Shown here in pieces: positions 35,532 to 46,941 of a stretch of DNA of 64,000 bases (position 1 is the first letter of the stretch; the number at the start of each line of letters is the position of its first letter). The position numbers and the translations under genes were made by a program. The stretch covers positions 310,001 through 374,000 of the forward strand of contig NZ_FYED01000005.1 of the NCBI RefSeq assembly GCF_900187565.1, written 5' to 3'. The stretch comes from Pseudomonas sp. Irchel 3A7. Its GTDB lineage: Bacteria > Pseudomonadota > Gammaproteobacteria > Pseudomonadales > Pseudomonadaceae. The notes under the pieces are model-generated. The model saw nothing but the letters and a program-made list of their open reading frames with translations, made no database searches and was not told the DNA's origin.

Positions 35532-36380
35532 ATGCCGAATCTACGTCTCGCCGATTTGACCGCCGAAATCGAAGCCAACGTGCGCCGTGCGTTGCTCGAA
35601 GACGTCGGCAGCGGCGACATCACCGCGCAATTGATCCCGACCGAACGCCTGGCCAAAGCCACCATCATTACCCGCGACGCCGCTGTCATCTGTGGTACCG
35701 CCTGGGTGGATACCGTGTTTCGGCAACTGGACCCGCGAGTGGCGGTGCACTGGCAAGTCGCCGATGGTGAACGGGTCAAACCCAACCAAGTGCTGTTCCA
35801 CCTCGAAGGGCCGGCCCGCTCGCTGCTGACCGGTGAACGTAGCGCGCTGAACTTCCTGCAACTATTGTCCGGCGTGGCCACTCGCGCCCAATACCTGGCG
35901 GACTTCGTGGCCCAGACTCAGGTGAAGTTGCTCGACACCCGTAAAACCTTGCCGGGGCTGCGTCTGGCGCAAAAGTACGCAGTGACCTGTGGCGGTTGCC
36001 ACAACCACCGCATTGGCCTTTATGACGCCTTCCTGATCAAGGAAAACCATATCGCCGCTTGCGGCGGCATCTCGCAGGCCATCGCCGCGGCACACAAAAT
36101 CGCACCGGGCAAACCGGTGGAGATCGAAGTGGAAAGCCTGGTTGAGCTCAAAGAGGCGCTGGCGGCCGGTGCCGATATCATCATGCTTGACGAATTGAGC
36201 CTGGATGACATGCGCGAAGCCGTACGCCTGAACGACGGCAAGGCAAAGCTGGAGGCCAGTGGCGGAATCAACGAAAGCACCTTGCTGCCCATCGCCGAAA
36301 CCGGTGTTGATTACATTTCCATTGGTGCGATGACCAAGGATGTGAAGGCTGTGGATCTGTCGATGCGTTTGAGTCTATGA
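35532..36380 (+). CDS. nadC: Nicotinate-nucleotide pyrophosphorylase (quinolinate phosphoribosyltransferase)
   Basis: 282 residues from the ATG at 35532 (TGGAG upstream). It makes nicotinate mononucleotide from quinolinate and PRPP in NAD synthesis. Recognisable pieces: [70 protein letters not shown]. Upstream frame to 35475 lies over the promoter and is not coding. Confidence 0.96.
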   Translation: MPNLRLADLTAEIEANVRRALLEDVGSGDITAQLIPTERLAKATIITRDAAVICGTAWVDTVFRQLDPRVAVHWQVADGERVKPNQVLFHLEGPARSLLTGERSALNFLQLLSGVATRAQYLADFVAQTQVKLLDTRKTLPGLRLAQKYAVTCGGCHNHRIGLYDAFLIKENHIAACGGISQAIAAAHKIAPGKPVEIEVESLVELKEALAAGADIIMLDELSLDDMREAVRLNDGKAKLEASGGINESTLLPIAETGVDYISIGAMTKDVKAVDLSMRLSL

Positions 36381-36460
36381 GAGAAGCAGCTACAAGCCTC
36401 AAGCGGCAAGCTGACTTGCTTTGACTTGTAGCTTGCCGCTTGAAGCTTGAAGCTGCTCTC
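36379..36460. repeat. Imperfect inverted repeat of the GCTTGCCGCTTGAAGC class
   Basis: CAAGCGGCAAGCT (36399-36411) and AGCTTGCCGCTTG (36430-36442) anchor a long imperfect hairpin whose outer arms are GAGAG-AAGCAGCT and AGCTGCTCTC. Placed between convergent nadC and the DUF6388 gene, it may end transcription both ways. Similar units are scattered in P. fluorescens genomes. Confidence 0.65.
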
Positions 36461-36764
36461 AAACCACCAGATTGTTCATCTCGCAGTACTCTTCCCACTC
36501 GACGCCCAATATCTCTGCCGCTTCCTTGTGCAGCTTCAGGCGCTCGGCCTCGTATTCTTCCGGGGTGGTGGTGTACTTGAGGGTCAGCTCCCACGGCTGT
36601 AACCCCTGGGCTTCTGCTTCATCCTCGAACGCCCACTGGATCTGGTCTTTCTGATCATCGGCTGGCAAGTCCTTGATCTCGTCCATCAATTCGGGTGCGT
36701 CCAGCACATACTTCTTCAGGGCTTCTTCGTGTCTGGCTTCTTGAGTCAATTCTTTAACGGTCAT
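36459..36764 (-). CDS. DUF6388-type small acidic protein
   Basis: 101 residues, acidic, all-helical in appearance (EARHEEALKKYVLDAPELMDEI, DDQKDQIQWAFEDEAEAQG), no signal peptide. I recognise it as the DUF6388 family of pseudomonads with moderate certainty; function unknown. The two last codons overlap the repeat at 36379-36460. An upstream AT-richer gap should hold its promoter. Confidence 0.8.
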   Translation of the reverse strand: MTVKELTQEARHEEALKKYVLDAPELMDEIKDLPADDQKDQIQWAFEDEAEAQGLQPWELTLKYTTTPEEYEAERLKLHKEAAEILGVEWEEYCEMNNLVV

Positions 36765-37061
36765 GGCGTTCTCGTTGATCTGGGGAATGGAAGATGGATC
36801 TGGATCATCAAGGATCTCTCTGACGCAAAAAACCGTTAGAAGCCCGGTTTATCTGGCCTTCAGGACCATTCTGGATCATCTGAAAACTGCTGGGCGAAGC
36901 TCATGCAGGCTCCGAATATAGGATGTTTGTCGGACGATTTACACGACTCTTTACATCAACCCCACAAAAAACTCACTTTCCGTCAGAGGTGCCTGGGAAC
37001 ATAAGTCAAAACGCCAAGTCATAGCGATGTGCCATATGGCACTTCACAAGGAACCTCAGTG
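36765..37061. other. Divergent intergenic region
   Basis: Lies between the DUF6388 gene and the coiled-coil protein, transcribed away from each other. GATCTGGATCATCAAGGATC near 36790 and CTGGATCATCTG near 36871 share GGATCATC. A promoter for the plus-strand gene may lie at 36945-37010 (TTTACATC at 36949). No further gene seen. Confidence 0.35.
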
Positions 37062-37568
37062 ATGCGCCGTTTTTCGAAGCTTTCGTCTGCTTTGTCCGCA
37101 ACCACAATGACTGCCCTCTTGGGTGCCATGGCCCTTTCAGGAACCGCTCTGGCGGGAATTGAACTGAGTAATAGCAGCACGTATCCCAGCGATAAAATTA
37201 CCGCCATTCACAGCGAGTTCGGCAAAGACGTGCTGATCAAATCAGATGTCGACGTTGGCGATCTGAAAAAAATGCAAGACACCCTCAGCGATCAGGCGCG
37301 CCAGATCGAAGAACTCAAGCGCAGCAGCGGATCCAGTTCCAGCTCCAGCAGCAAGGAGATCGAGGAACTCAAGCGCACGATCAACGAGCAGGAACGCGAT
37401 CTGGATAATCTCGGCAAACAAGTGGAAGAGCTCAAGCGCAACAACGGCTCCAGCTCAAGCTCGAACACCAGCGAGATCTCGAACCTCAAGCGGGAAGTCA
37501 GCGATCAGGATCGCGAAATGGATCAGCTCAAACGCACTGTCGAGGAGTTGAGCAGAAAAGTGAAATGA
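37062..37568 (+). CDS. Secreted coiled-coil protein with serine-rich linkers
   Basis: 168 residues from the ATG at 37062 (AAGGAA upstream), not recognised as a named family. Signal peptide about 1-31 (TTMTALLGAMALSGTALA). Residues 32-65 are a short globular start (IELSNSSTYPSDKITAIHSEFGKDVLIKS in part). The remainder is three coiled-coil segments with repeated ELKR (QARQIEELKR, EIEELKRTINEQERDLDNL, EISNLKREVSDQDREMDQLKR) separated by GSSSSSSS and GSSSSS linkers. The repeats look like internal duplication. Export to periplasm or beyond is likely; it might be a structural spacer or oligomer, but no role can be assigned. It converges on tRNA-Thr ten bases away. Confidence 0.82.
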   Translation: MRRFSKLSSALSATTMTALLGAMALSGTALAGIELSNSSTYPSDKITAIHSEFGKDVLIKSDVDVGDLKKMQDTLSDQARQIEELKRSSGSSSSSSSKEIEELKRTINEQERDLDNLGKQVEELKRNNGSSSSSNTSEISNLKREVSDQDREMDQLKRTVEELSRKVK

Positions 37569-37577
37569 GGTGCAGCG

Positions 37578-37653
37578 TGGTGCCCGAGACAGGAATCGAA
37601 CCTGCGACCTTCGCGTTACGAGTGCGCTGCTCTACCGACTGAGCTACACGGGC
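37578..37653 (-). tRNA. tRNA-Thr(CGT)
   Basis: Complete 76-nt cloverleaf on the minus strand: acceptor GCCCGTG/CTCGGGC-type pairing, D loop AGTCGGTAGA, anticodon loop CTCGTAA (CGT, threonine), T loop TTCGATT, encoded CCA at 37578-37580. Confidence 0.96.
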
Positions 37654-37721
37654 TGTGGGCTAAACCTAGCATCACGTAGCGATACCGGCAACTTCAGCCA
37701 GCACCTCAGTTCTTCCCGTAT

Positions 37722-37757
37722 AAAAAAGGCCCCGCAGTTTTCACTGCGGGGCCTTTT
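37722..37757. terminator. Bidirectional terminator between pnp and tRNA-Thr
   Basis: AAGGCCCCGCAGT and ACTGCGGGGCCTT arms with flanking A and T runs, working on both strands. On the minus strand it ends the pnp transcript. Confidence 0.9.
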
Positions 37758-37790
37758 TGCAACGTTGTAGCAGACAGGCTGGAGGCGTGA

Positions 37791-39896
37791 TTAAACGCCC
37801 GAAGCCTTGGCTGCTGCCACGTCCTTGATGGACAGCTTGATACGGCCGCGGTTGTCCACGTCCAGTACCAGCACTTCCACTTCCTGGCCTTCCTTCAGGA
37901 TGTCGGTCACTTTCTCAACGCGAGCGTCGCTCAGCATCGAGATGTGAACCAGACCGTCCTTGCCAGGCAGGATGTTGACGAATGCGCCGAAGTCGACGAT
38001 ACGCTCAACCTTACCGACGTAGATCTTGCCGATCTCGGCCTCGGCGGTGATGCCCAGAACGCGCTGACGTGCAGCTTCAGCCGCTTCCTTGGTTTCGCCG
38101 AAGATCTTGATCGAACCGTCGTCTTCGATGTCGATCGAAGCCTTGGTCTCTTCACAGATCGCACGAATGGTCGCGCCGCCTTTACCGATGACATCACGGA
38201 TTTTGTCGGTGTCGATTTTCATCGCGATCATGGTCGGTGCGTTGGCCGACAGCTCGGTACGCGACTGACCAATAATCTGGTTCATCTGACCGAGGATGTT
38301 CAGGCGCGCTTCCAGGGCTTGGCCCAGGGCGATTTCCATGATCTCTTCGGTGATGCCCTTGATCTTGATGTCCATCTGCAGCGCGGTAACACCTTTGGCG
38401 GTACCGGCTACCTTGAAGTCCATGTCGCCCAGGTGGTCTTCGTCACCCAGGATGTCGGTCAGGACGGCGAACTTCTCGCCTTCTTTAACCAGGCCCATGG
38501 CGATACCGGCAACCGGTGCCTTCATCGGTACACCGGCGTCCATCAGCGCCAGGGAAGCACCGCAAACCGAAGCCATGGAGCTGGAACCGTTGGATTCGGT
38601 GATTTCCGATACAACACGGATGGTGTACGGGAACACGTCAGCGGCTGGCAGCATGGCCTGAACCGAACGACGGGCCAGACGACCGTGACCGATTTCGCGA
38701 CGACCGGCGCCACCCATGCGACCACACTCGCCCACCGAGAACGGAGGGAAGTTGTAGTGCAGCATGAACGGGTCTTTTTTCTCGCCTTCCAGAGTGTCCA
38801 GCAGTTGTGCGTCACGGGCGGTGCCCAGCGTCGCGACTACCAGAGCCTGGGTTTCGCCACGGGTGAACAGCGCCGAACCGTGGGTCTTCGGCAGAACGCC
38901 GACTTCGATGTTCAGCGGACGAACGGTGCGAGTGTCGCGACCGTCAATACGTGGCTTGCCGTTTACGATGTTTTCGCGAACGGTACGGTATTCGATTTCA
39001 CCGAATGCCGCTTTGACGTCAGCAGCGGAAGGCTGGCCTTCTTCGCCGGACAGCTTGGCAACCACTTGATCCTTCAGCTCGCCCAGGCGAGCGTAACGGT
39101 CGGCCTTGACGGTGATGGTGTAAGCCTGGGAGATCGCTTCGCCGAACTCGGCACGGATGGCGCCCAGCAGTTCGGTGGCTTCGGCTTGCGGTGCCCAGGT
39201 CCAGGTTGGCTTGGCAGCTTCGGCAGCCAGCTCTTTGACGGCCTGGATCACGGCCTGGAACTCATCGTGTGCAAACAGTACGGCGCCCAGCATCTGGTCT
39301 TCGGTCAGCACTTTGGCTTCCGATTCAACCATCAGAACAGCTTCGGAAGTACCGGCAACGACCATGTCCAGGCTCGAAGCAGCCAGTTGCTCGTAAGTCG
39401 GGTTCAGCAGGTAGCCGGTGCTTTCGTGGAAGGCAACGCGGGCAGCGCCGATCGGACCATCGAAAGGAATGCCGGAGATGGCCAGGGCAGCCGAAGTACC
39501 GATCATCGCAGCGATGTCCGGATCGGTCTTCTTGCTGGTGGAAACGACGGTGCAGACAACCTGCACTTCGTTCATGAAGCCTTCAGGGAACAGCGGACGG
39601 ATCGGACGGTCGATCAGTCGGGAAGTCAGGGTTTCTTTCTCGGAAGGACGGCCTTCACGCTTGAAGAAACCGCCAGGGATCTTACCGGCAGCGTAAGTCT
39701 TTTCCTGGTAGTGAACAGACAAAGGGAAGAAACCCTTGCCTGGATCGGCTTGTTTGGCACCGACTACGGTCACCAATACGCTGACGTCGTCGTCAACGGT
39801 GACCAATACTGCGCCGGAGGCCTGACGGGCGATACGGCCAGTCTCGAGGGTAACGGTCGACTGACCGAACTGGAATTTTTTGATTACCGGGTTCAC
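37791..39896 (-). CDS. pnp: Polynucleotide phosphorylase
   Basis: 701 residues. Two RNase PH domains (about 1-200 and 310-550; [34 protein letters not shown] in part), KH domain near 555-610 ([11 protein letters not shown]) and S1 domain near 620-690 ([26 protein letters not shown]). 3'-5' phosphorolytic RNA decay, partner of RNase E. Downstream of rpsO as in most Gammaproteobacteria. Confidence 0.97.
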   Translation of the reverse strand: MNPVIKKFQFGQSTVTLETGRIARQASGAVLVTVDDDVSVLVTVVGAKQADPGKGFFPLSVHYQEKTYAAGKIPGGFFKREGRPSEKETLTSRLIDRPIRPLFPEGFMNEVQVVCTVVSTSKKTDPDIAAMIGTSAALAISGIPFDGPIGAARVAFHESTGYLLNPTYEQLAASSLDMVVAGTSEAVLMVESEAKVLTEDQMLGAVLFAHDEFQAVIQAVKELAAEAAKPTWTWAPQAEATELLGAIRAEFGEAISQAYTITVKADRYARLGELKDQVVAKLSGEEGQPSAADVKAAFGEIEYRTVRENIVNGKPRIDGRDTRTVRPLNIEVGVLPKTHGSALFTRGETQALVVATLGTARDAQLLDTLEGEKKDPFMLHYNFPPFSVGECGRMGGAGRREIGHGRLARRSVQAMLPAADVFPYTIRVVSEITESNGSSSMASVCGASLALMDAGVPMKAPVAGIAMGLVKEGEKFAVLTDILGDEDHLGDMDFKVAGTAKGVTALQMDIKIKGITEEIMEIALGQALEARLNILGQMNQIIGQSRTELSANAPTMIAMKIDTDKIRDVIGKGGATIRAICEETKASIDIEDDGSIKIFGETKEAAEAARQRVLGITAEAEIGKIYVGKVERIVDFGAFVNILPGKDGLVHISMLSDARVEKVTDILKEGQEVEVLVLDVDNRGRIKLSIKDVAAAKASGV

Positions 39897-40092
39897 GGTG
39901 TCCTACCTTCTTTTGTGGCTCTTGGGGAAACTGGTTTCTTGCGAAATTCTTGGGCAATGTCGGGAATCGGCCCAACGCCTGTCCAGGGGTAAAGCGTGTG
40001 TCCAGATAAAACTTGAGGCTGGGAGCCTGCCATGCGCCCGCGGGAAACCCGCTGATGCATGACAGACAACCAACCTCTAGCGCAATCGCTGA

Positions 40093-40362
40093 TTAGCGAC
40101 GCAGACCCAGGCGACCGATCAGAGCGCTGTAACGGCTCACGTCTTTGCCTTTCAGGTAGTCCAGCAGCTTGCGACGCTGGTTAACCATGCGGATCAGACC
40201 ACGACGGGAGTGGTGATCTTTACCGTTGGCCTTGAAGTGACCTTGCAGTTTGTTGATGTTGGCGGTCAGCAGTGCAACTTGCACTTCTGGCGAACCAGTA
40301 TCACCAACAGCTTGCTGGTAGTCGGTAACGATTTGAGCTTTTTCTTCAACGCTGAGAGCCAT
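40093..40362 (-). CDS. rpsO: 30S ribosomal protein S15
   Basis: 89 residues, full length; [15 protein letters not shown] and [22 protein letters not shown] are diagnostic. Binds the central domain of 16S rRNA. The gaps on both sides hold hairpins (40386-40402, 40414-40429) that could support autoregulation or RNase processing, as known for rpsO-pnp in E. coli. Confidence 0.98.
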   Translation of the reverse strand: MALSVEEKAQIVTDYQQAVGDTGSPEVQVALLTANINKLQGHFKANGKDHHSRRGLIRMVNQRRKLLDYLKGKDVSRYSALIGRLGLRR

Positions 40363-40385
40363 GAGGCAATCCTTTTATCAGGAAA

Positions 40386-40429
40386 CTGTTTCAGAGAAAC
40401 AGCTTCAACAGGCCAGGGACAAATCCCTG
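40386..40429 (-). promoter_or_regulatory. Two hairpins in the rpsO leader
   Basis: CTGTTTCTCTGAAACAG at 40386-40402 and CAGGGATTTGTCCCTG at 40414-40429 (minus strand). They lie between truB and rpsO and may be processing or control elements for S15. Confidence 0.45.
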
Positions 40430-40504
40430 TATCTAAAAAAGAGTAGTGACCGTGCCTGTTGACAGCCACCCTCGCCAGCCTGCTGTTACACAGACTGGTT
40501 TCGG

Positions 40505-41422
40505 TCATTCTGACCGAATCAGTCGACGTGGCGCGATGCGCCCGTCTTCGCTCACTTCACCGATACCGATGAAGCGGCCATTGTGATCCTGAACTCGTAC
40601 CATGCCAAATTTCGGTGCGTCGGGGGCACGTACTGGCTGGCCATTGAGCCAATAGAACGCGCTCGCTTCCGAGAACTGCAGTAGCGGCCAATCCAGCAAG
40701 CCGCTGTCCGATGGCATCAGGAAGCGATCGACCGCTTCGTTGCCGCCTTCGGCATGTACCGCTTCCAGCTCTTCCAGGGTGACGGTCTGAGCCAGCGTGA
40801 AAGGCCCGGCCTGGGTACGTCGCAGTTCCGCGACGTAAGCACCACAACCGAGTTTCTCGCCAATATCCTCCACCAGGGTGCGGATATAGGTGCCTTTGCT
40901 GCAATCCACTGCAAGCCGCGCAGTATCACCTTCGAAGGCCAGCAATTCCAAGCGCGTAATAGTAACAGAACGCGGTTCGCGCTCCACTACTTCACCTGCG
41001 CGAGCCAGCTTGTACAGCGGCTGCCCATCACGCTTGAGGGCCGAGTACATCGGCGGTATCTGACTGATTTGCCCGCGAAAATCCGGAAGCACAGCCTCGA
41101 TATCGGCGCGACCAACGGTCACCGGGCGCTCCTGCAAAACTTCACCCTCGGCATCCGCCGTGGTGGTGGTTTTGCCCAGTTGCGCCAGGGTTTCGTACCC
41201 TTTGTCGGAATCGAGCAGGTATTGCGAGAACTTGGTGGCCTCACCGAAGCACAACGGCAACACACCGGTGGCCAGCGGATCGAGGCTGCCGGTGTGTCCG
41301 GCCTTCTCGGCGTTGAGCAGCCAGCGAACCTTCTGCAGTGCCGCGTTGGAGGTGAACCCCAACGGTTTGTCGAGCAGGATGATACCGCTGACGTTACGAC
41401 GGATACGTTTGACCTGAGCCAC
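40505..41422 (-). CDS. truB: tRNA pseudouridine-55 synthase
   Basis: 305 residues. Catalytic D48 in [15 protein letters not shown], plus [15 protein letters not shown] and [14 protein letters not shown]; a C-terminal PUA-like domain covers about 245-305. Makes pseudouridine 55 in the T loop. Starts three bases after the rbfA stop. Confidence 0.97.
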   Translation of the reverse strand: MAQVKRIRRNVSGIILLDKPLGFTSNAALQKVRWLLNAEKAGHTGSLDPLATGVLPLCFGEATKFSQYLLDSDKGYETLAQLGKTTTTADAEGEVLQERPVTVGRADIEAVLPDFRGQISQIPPMYSALKRDGQPLYKLARAGEVVEREPRSVTITRLELLAFEGDTARLAVDCSKGTYIRTLVEDIGEKLGCGAYVAELRRTQAGPFTLAQTVTLEELEAVHAEGGNEAVDRFLMPSDSGLLDWPLLQFSEASAFYWLNGQPVRAPDAPKFGMVRVQDHNGRFIGIGEVSEDGRIAPRRLIRSE

Positions 41423-41425
41423 CGA

Positions 41426-41827
41426 TTACTCCTTGGTGTCTTCGGCTTCTGCCGCAACCGGATGCTGATTGTCTTCAGCCACTGCGCGCTCGATCAAAGC
41501 CGACAGATGCGCACCGCGCACGACGCTTTCGTCGTAGTGGAAGTGCAACTGTGGAACGCTGCGCAGTTTCATCTCGCGGGCCAACTGCATGCGCAGGAAG
41601 CCGGCGGCGGAGTTGAGCACCTTGATGCTTTGTGCGATGTCTTCGCGGCTGTCCTGCCCCATCACAGTGATGAAGATCTTGGCGTGACCGACGTCACGGC
41701 TGACTTCCACAGCGGTAATGGTGACCAGGCCGACGCGCGGGTCTTTGACTTCACGACGGATCAGTTGTGCCAGCTCGCGCTGCATCTGATCGCCGATACG
41801 TTGGGTACGGCTATATTCTTTTGCCAT
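41426..41827 (-). CDS. rbfA: Ribosome-binding factor A
   Basis: 133 residues with the KH-like RbfA fold ([45 protein letters not shown]). It helps mature the 5' end of 16S rRNA, notably in the cold. Between infB and truB in the usual order. Confidence 0.97.
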   Translation of the reverse strand: MAKEYSRTQRIGDQMQRELAQLIRREVKDPRVGLVTITAVEVSRDVGHAKIFITVMGQDSREDIAQSIKVLNSAAGFLRMQLAREMKLRSVPQLHFHYDESVVRGAHLSALIERAVAEDNQHPVAAEAEDTKE

Positions 41828-41881
41828 GTCTTGTTACCTGTTACTGCCCCATGGTGAAACCCATGAGGTCTGAAAGCGGCA

Positions 41882-41915
41882 AACGCCCGGCCTGACAAAA
41901 GCCAGACCGGGCGTT
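41882..41915 (-). terminator. Hairpin between infB and rbfA
   Basis: AACGCCCGG/CCGGGCGTT outer stem extended by CTGGC/GTCAG with a TTTT loop. No strong T run follows; it may attenuate or mark RNase processing within the operon rather than end it. Confidence 0.5.
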
Positions 41916-41986
41916 GCGTTTAGAGTCCGGGCGATGCGCCGTGCATTTGCATGCGGCAGGCCATCACGGCTCTTGAAGTGCGCGAG

Positions 41987-44506
41987 TTAGAGGCTGCGAG
42001 CAACCTGAACCTTCTCGAAGACTTCGATCTTGTCACCGACTTTGACGTCGTTGTAGCTCTTCACGCCGATACCGCATTCCATGCCGGCACGTACTTCGGA
42101 AGCGTCATCCTTGAAGCGGCGCAGGGATTCCAGCTCGCCTTCGAAGATAACGATGTCTTCACGCAGTACACGGATTGGACGGTTACGGTGAACAACACCT
42201 TCGAGAACCATGCAACCGGCGATCGCGCCAAACTTAGGCGAACGGAACACGTCACGCACTTCGGCCACACCCAGGATGTTCTCGCGAACATCGCTGCCGA
42301 GCATACCGGTCAACGCTTTCTTGACGTCTTCGATGATGTCGTAGATCACGTTGTAGTAACGCATATCCAGGCCTTCCTGCTCGACGATCTTGCGAGCGCC
42401 GGCATCGGCACGCACGTTGAAGCCGAACAGTACAGCGTTGGAGGCCAGTGCCAGGTTAGCGTCGGACTCGGTGATACCACCGACACCGCCACCGACCACA
42501 CGCACTTGCACTTCGTCGTTACCCAGGCCGTTCAAGGCACCGTTCAACGCTTCCAGCGAACCACGGACGTCGGATTTGAGGACGATGTTGAGCGTCTTCT
42601 TCTCTTCCTGCCCCATGCTTTCGAAGATGTTTTCCAGCTTGCCTGCGTGAGCACGAGCCAGTTTGACTTCGCGGAACTTGCCCTGACGGAACAGAGCCAC
42701 TTCACGGGCTTTCTTCTCGTCAGCCACAACGCTCATCTCGTCGCCAGCGTCCGGGGTGCCGTCCAGGCCGAGGATCTCGACAGGGATTGCAGGACCGGCT
42801 TCCTTGATTGGCTTGCCGTTCTCATCGAGCATGGCGCGGACACGGCCATAGTTCGAACCGACCAGTACCATGTCGCCTTGACGCAGAGTACCGTCTTGAA
42901 CCAGAACGGTAGCCACCGGGCCACGGCCCTTGTCCAGGCGCGATTCAACCACGACACCACGGCCAGGAGCCGAAGGCGTAGCGGTCAGTTCCAGAACTTC
43001 GGCTTGCAGCAGAACGGCTTCGAGCAGTTCGTCGACACCGGTACCCATCTTCGCGGAAACCGGTACGAATGGAGTATCACCACCCCACTCTTCCGACGTC
43101 ACGCCGTGTACCGACAACTCGCTACGGATGCGATCGAGATCGGCGCCCGGCTTGTCGATCTTGTTCACTGCCACGACCAACGGAACGCCAGCAGCCTGAG
43201 CATGCTGAACAGCTTCAATGGTCTGCGGCATCACGCCGTCGTCCGCTGCAACCACCAGGATCACGATGTCGGTCGCCTTGGCACCACGGGCACGCATTGC
43301 GGTAAACGCGGCGTGACCAGGGGTGTCGAGGAACGTCACCATGCCACGGTCGGTTTCAACGTGGTATGCACCGATGTGCTGGGTAATGCCGCCGGCTTCG
43401 CCAGCCGCTACCTTGGCACGACGGATGTAGTCGAGCAGGGAGGTCTTACCGTGGTCAACGTGGCCCATTACGGTCACGACCGGCGCACGGGCAACCGCCT
43501 CGCCTTCAAACTTCAGGGACTCGGCCAGGGAATCTTCCAGGGCGGTGTCGCTGACCAGGGTCACTTTGTGGCCCAGCTCTTCGGCAACCAGTTGGGCAGT
43601 TTCCTGATCCAGTACCTGGTTGATGGTCGCTGGAGTACCCAGTTTGAACATGAACTTGATGATTTCAGCAGCCTTGACCGACATCTGCTGGGCCAGATCG
43701 CCCACAGTGATGGTCTCGCCGATCTTCACTTCGCGCACGACAGGGCCGGTTGGGCTCTGGAAACCGTGGGCGTTGCGCTTCTTCAGCTTGGCCTTGCCGC
43801 GACCACCACGACGGAAGCCATCGCTTTCTTCGTCAGTAGTACGTGGGGCAACGCGTGGAGCAGGCGCTTTTTCCTTGACCGAAGCACGATGCGGAGCGTT
43901 TTTGCGCTCACCATCGCCACCACCGCGACGATTGTTATCGTCGGCACGTGGTTTATCCGGACGGCGCGGTTCGTCACGCTTGCGGGTGTCGGCAACCGGT
44001 GCGGCAGCCACGGCCGGTGCGCTTTCACGCACAGGCTCGGCCACTGCAACAGGTGCGACAACAGGTTCGGCTGGAGCGGTCGGCGCAGCAGCAGGCTGGC
44101 GACGCGCTTCTTCTTCGGCGCGACGCTTGGCTTCTTCTTCAGCCTTCTGACGAGCAGCATTTTCTACTGCGCGACGTTCTTCCAGTTCACGCTTGCGCTC
44201 GGCTTCGATTTCTTCCGGGCTGCGCTGTACGAAGACTTTCTTCTTGCGTACTTCAACACTGATGCTTTTGCTGCCAGCAACACGCAGGGTGCTGGTGGTT
44301 TTACGCTGCAGCGTGATCTTGCGTGGTTCTTCCACTTTCGCCTTGTGGCTGCTTTTCAAGTGAGTCAGCAAGGATTGCTTCTCACTGTCAGTCACACTTT
44401 CTTCGGCGGCGGTGTGCGGCAGACCTGCCTCACGCATCTGCTGCAACAGGCGCTCTACCGGTGTTTTGACCTCATCGGCCAGTTGTTTCACCGTGACTTG
44501 CGTCAT
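41987..44506 (-). CDS. infB: Translation initiation factor IF-2
   Basis: 839 residues. The N-terminal domain (about 1-60), then a long charged Ala/Glu/Arg linker (about 100-330), then the GTPase with [14 protein letters not shown] (G1), DTPGHAAF (G3), NKID (G4), and C-terminal domains binding fMet-tRNA. Guides initiator tRNA to the 30S subunit. An in-frame internal start for a shorter isoform is possible, but was not located. Confidence 0.98.
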   Translation of the reverse strand: MTQVTVKQLADEVKTPVERLLQQMREAGLPHTAAEESVTDSEKQSLLTHLKSSHKAKVEEPRKITLQRKTTSTLRVAGSKSISVEVRKKKVFVQRSPEEIEAERKRELEERRAVENAARQKAEEEAKRRAEEEARRQPAAAPTAPAEPVVAPVAVAEPVRESAPAVAAAPVADTRKRDEPRRPDKPRADDNNRRGGGDGERKNAPHRASVKEKAPAPRVAPRTTDEESDGFRRGGRGKAKLKKRNAHGFQSPTGPVVREVKIGETITVGDLAQQMSVKAAEIIKFMFKLGTPATINQVLDQETAQLVAEELGHKVTLVSDTALEDSLAESLKFEGEAVARAPVVTVMGHVDHGKTSLLDYIRRAKVAAGEAGGITQHIGAYHVETDRGMVTFLDTPGHAAFTAMRARGAKATDIVILVVAADDGVMPQTIEAVQHAQAAGVPLVVAVNKIDKPGADLDRIRSELSVHGVTSEEWGGDTPFVPVSAKMGTGVDELLEAVLLQAEVLELTATPSAPGRGVVVESRLDKGRGPVATVLVQDGTLRQGDMVLVGSNYGRVRAMLDENGKPIKEAGPAIPVEILGLDGTPDAGDEMSVVADEKKAREVALFRQGKFREVKLARAHAGKLENIFESMGQEEKKTLNIVLKSDVRGSLEALNGALNGLGNDEVQVRVVGGGVGGITESDANLALASNAVLFGFNVRADAGARKIVEQEGLDMRYYNVIYDIIEDVKKALTGMLGSDVRENILGVAEVRDVFRSPKFGAIAGCMVLEGVVHRNRPIRVLREDIVIFEGELESLRRFKDDASEVRAGMECGIGVKSYNDVKVGDKIEVFEKVQVARSL

Positions 44507-44533
44507 GCACTTCTCTCCTCAGGCCGCGCCTAA

Positions 44534-46015
44534 TTACTCGAACCAGTGGGCTCGGGCGGCCATGATCAACTTGCCGGCACGATCATCGTCAATGCCGTCG
44601 ATGTCGAGCAGATCGTCAATAGACTGCTCGGCCAGGTCTTCGCGGGTAATTACGCCGCGCACCGCCAGTTCCATCGCCAAATCCTTGTCCATACCCTCAA
44701 GCGAGAGCAGGTCTTCGGCCGGATGGGCGTCTGCCAGCTTTTCCTCAGTAGCGATGGCTTTGGTCAACAAACGATCCTTGGCACGAGCGCGAAGCTCGTT
44801 GACGATGTCTTCGTCAAAGCCGTCGATGTTGAGCATTTCTTCCAACGGTACGTAGGCAATCTCTTCCAGGCTGGTGAAGCCTTCATCAACCAGCACCTGC
44901 GCCAGTTCTTCATCGACTTCCAGCTCTTCGATGAAGTTGCGCAGGATGTCACCGGTTTCTGCTTGCTGCTTAGCCTGGATGTCCGATTCGGTCATCACGT
45001 TCAGGGTCCAGCCAGTCAATTGGCTGGCCAGACGCACGTTCTGACCACCGCGACCGATGGCCTGAGCCAGATTGTCTGCGCCAACGGCGATGTCCATGGC
45101 ATGGGCATCTTCGTCGACGATAATTGCTGCGACCTCGGCCGGGGACATGGCGTTGATCACGAACTGAGCCGGGTTGTCGTCCCACAGGACGATGTCGACA
45201 CGCTCACCACCCAACTCACCCGACACTGCCTGGACGCGCGAACCGCGCATACCGATGCAAGCGCCCTGCGGGTCGATGCGTTTGTCTTTGGAGCGCACGG
45301 CGATCTTGGCACGCGAGCCCGGGTCACGGGACGCCGCCATCACTTCGATCAGGCCTTCGGCGATTTCCGGCACTTCGATTCGGAACAACTCGATCAGCAT
45401 TTCCGGCGCGGTACGCGACAGGATCAGCTGCGGGCCGCGGTTCTCGGTGCGGATTTCCTTGAGCAGTGCACGCAGGCGCACGCCAACCCGGAAGGTCTCG
45501 CGGGAAATGATGTCTTCACGAGCCAGCAACGCTTCGGCGTTATTACCCAGATCAACGATCACGTTGTCGCGAGTCACTTTCTTCACGGTGCCGGAGATGA
45601 TTTCGCCCAGGCGCTCGCGGTATGCGTCAACAACCTGAGCACGCTCGGCTTCACGTACTTTCTGCACAATCACTTGCTTGGCAGTCTGTGCCGCGATACG
45701 ACCGAACTCGATCGACTCGATCTTTTCTTCTACGACATCGCCGACCTTGGCACCAGGATGCGTCTCTGCAACCTTGCTCGGCCAGGTTTCGATGGCCGGA
45801 TCGTCCAGGTCTGCTTCTTCGACGACCGTCCAGCGACGGAATGTCTCGTAAGCACCGGTGTGGCGATTGATTTCCACACGCAGATCAACTTCGTCCTCGA
45901 AACGCTTTTTGGTAGCAGTGGCCAGAGCCAGCTCCAACGCTTCAAAAATTACGCTTGCCGGTACACCCTTTTCATTGGATACCGACTCAACAACCAGCAG
46001 TACTTCTTTGCTCAT
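44534..46015 (-). CDS. nusA: Transcription termination/antitermination protein NusA
   Basis: 493 residues from the ATG at 46015 ([17 protein letters not shown]); a start seven codons upstream is disfavoured. N-terminal RNAP-binding domain, S1 (about 135-200), two KH domains (about 230-345) with [10 protein letters not shown] and [12 protein letters not shown], and two acidic C-terminal repeats (about 365-490). Pausing, termination and antitermination factor. Confidence 0.97.
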   Translation of the reverse strand: MSKEVLLVVESVSNEKGVPASVIFEALELALATATKKRFEDEVDLRVEINRHTGAYETFRRWTVVEEADLDDPAIETWPSKVAETHPGAKVGDVVEEKIESIEFGRIAAQTAKQVIVQKVREAERAQVVDAYRERLGEIISGTVKKVTRDNVIVDLGNNAEALLAREDIISRETFRVGVRLRALLKEIRTENRGPQLILSRTAPEMLIELFRIEVPEIAEGLIEVMAASRDPGSRAKIAVRSKDKRIDPQGACIGMRGSRVQAVSGELGGERVDIVLWDDNPAQFVINAMSPAEVAAIIVDEDAHAMDIAVGADNLAQAIGRGGQNVRLASQLTGWTLNVMTESDIQAKQQAETGDILRNFIEELEVDEELAQVLVDEGFTSLEEIAYVPLEEMLNIDGFDEDIVNELRARAKDRLLTKAIATEEKLADAHPAEDLLSLEGMDKDLAMELAVRGVITREDLAEQSIDDLLDIDGIDDDRAGKLIMAARAHWFE

Positions 46016-46062
46016 CGTACGCCTCGCCTTTCGCAAGCCATTGGATCCGCGGGATCCGCGTC

Positions 46063-46521
46063 TCAGTCAAAACTGGGAATAATGTTGGCCTTGTCGATCA
46101 TATCGATCGGCAACAGGAACTCATGGTCATCTACCTGCACCACGACATCCTGCTCTTCTACACCGCGCAGAAGGCCCTGAAAGTTGCGTCGACCTTCAAA
46201 AGGCGAGCGCAGCTTGATCTTCACTTGTTCACCGGCAAATTTTGCAAACTGCTCAAGAGTGAACAGTGGGCGTTCCATGCCAGGCGAGGAAACTTCAAGG
46301 GTGTATTCAACGGAGATTGGATCTTCAACATCCAGGACGCCGCTGATCTGACGGCTTACGATGGCGCAATCGTCCACCAGCACACCGCCCTCTTTATCGA
46401 TATAAACGCGCAACATTGAGTGACGACCTTGAGCCGAAAACTCAATACCCCAGCATTCATAGCCTAGGGCCACGACCACCGGGGCCAGCAAGGCCTGCAA
46501 CTCTTCTAGCTTGCTCGACAC
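46063..46521 (-). CDS. rimP: Ribosome maturation factor RimP
   Basis: 152 residues. [23 protein letters not shown], then [19 protein letters not shown] and [15 protein letters not shown] are typical. Needed for 30S assembly. First protein gene of the rimP-nusA-infB operon, preceded by tRNA genes as in the E. coli metY-rimP order. Confidence 0.97.
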   Translation of the reverse strand: MSSKLEELQALLAPVVVALGYECWGIEFSAQGRHSMLRVYIDKEGGVLVDDCAIVSRQISGVLDVEDPISVEYTLEVSSPGMERPLFTLEQFAKFAGEQVKIKLRSPFEGRRNFQGLLRGVEEQDVVVQVDDHEFLLPIDMIDKANIIPSFD

Positions 46522-46557
46522 CTGAACCCCCTAGTGCATGTATGTGCATGCTATGCA

Positions 46558-46584
46558 AAATAAAAAAATGGGCGAAACGCCCAT
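46558..46584 (-). terminator. Second terminator after tRNA-fMet
   Basis: ATGGGCG and CGCCCAT stem with TTT loop followed by a run of T on the minus strand. It lies between tRNA-fMet and rimP, so read-through or antitermination would be needed if rimP shares that promoter. Confidence 0.75.
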
Positions 46585-46629
46585 CCTTGAAACGCCGTCG
46601 AACAGCGGCGTTGAAAGTGTCCAGCTAAC

Positions 46630-46652
46630 AAAAAGCCCCTTAAAAGGGGCTC
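46630..46652 (-). terminator. First terminator after tRNA-fMet
   Basis: AGCCCCTT and AAGGGGCT stem, then TTTTTG on the minus strand, directly after the tRNA 3' end. Confidence 0.8.
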
Positions 46653-46659
46653 CTTAAAC

Positions 46660-46736
<77 letters not shown>

Positions 46737-46797
46737 ACAAAGCTGGGGCGGAAGTATACGACCGATCCCTGACAGGGTCAATGTAACCTTCCACCTG

Positions 46798-46821
46798 CAA
46801 GAAAGCCCGCAACAGCGGGCT
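46798..46821 (-). terminator. Hairpin after tRNA-Leu
   Basis: AGCCCGC/GCGGGCT stem with TGTT loop followed by TTTCTTG on the minus strand. Confidence 0.65.
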
Positions 46822-46833
46822 CTCCTGACTAAT

Positions 46834-46919
46834 TGGTACCGAGAAGGGGACTCGAACCCCTACACCCTATGGGCACAACCACCTCAAGGTTGCGTGTCTA
46901 CCAATTCCACCACCTCGGC
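46834..46919 (-). tRNA. tRNA-Leu(GAG)
   Basis: 86-nt class II tRNA on the minus strand: GCCGAGG acceptor strand, D loop AATTGGTAGA, anticodon loop TTGAGGT (GAG, leucine), long variable arm, T loop TTCGAGT, encoded CCA. Confidence 0.96.
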
Positions 46920-46941
46920 AATACTACGTTTGAAACCCTTC

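Noticed and set aside
37944..39992. Long plus-strand open frame opposite pnp (and similar ones opposite fruB, infB, carB and dnaK)
   Set aside because: High third-position GC leaves the opposite strand free of stops. The translations are rich in His, Arg, Gln and Val without motifs, and the minus-strand genes are certain.
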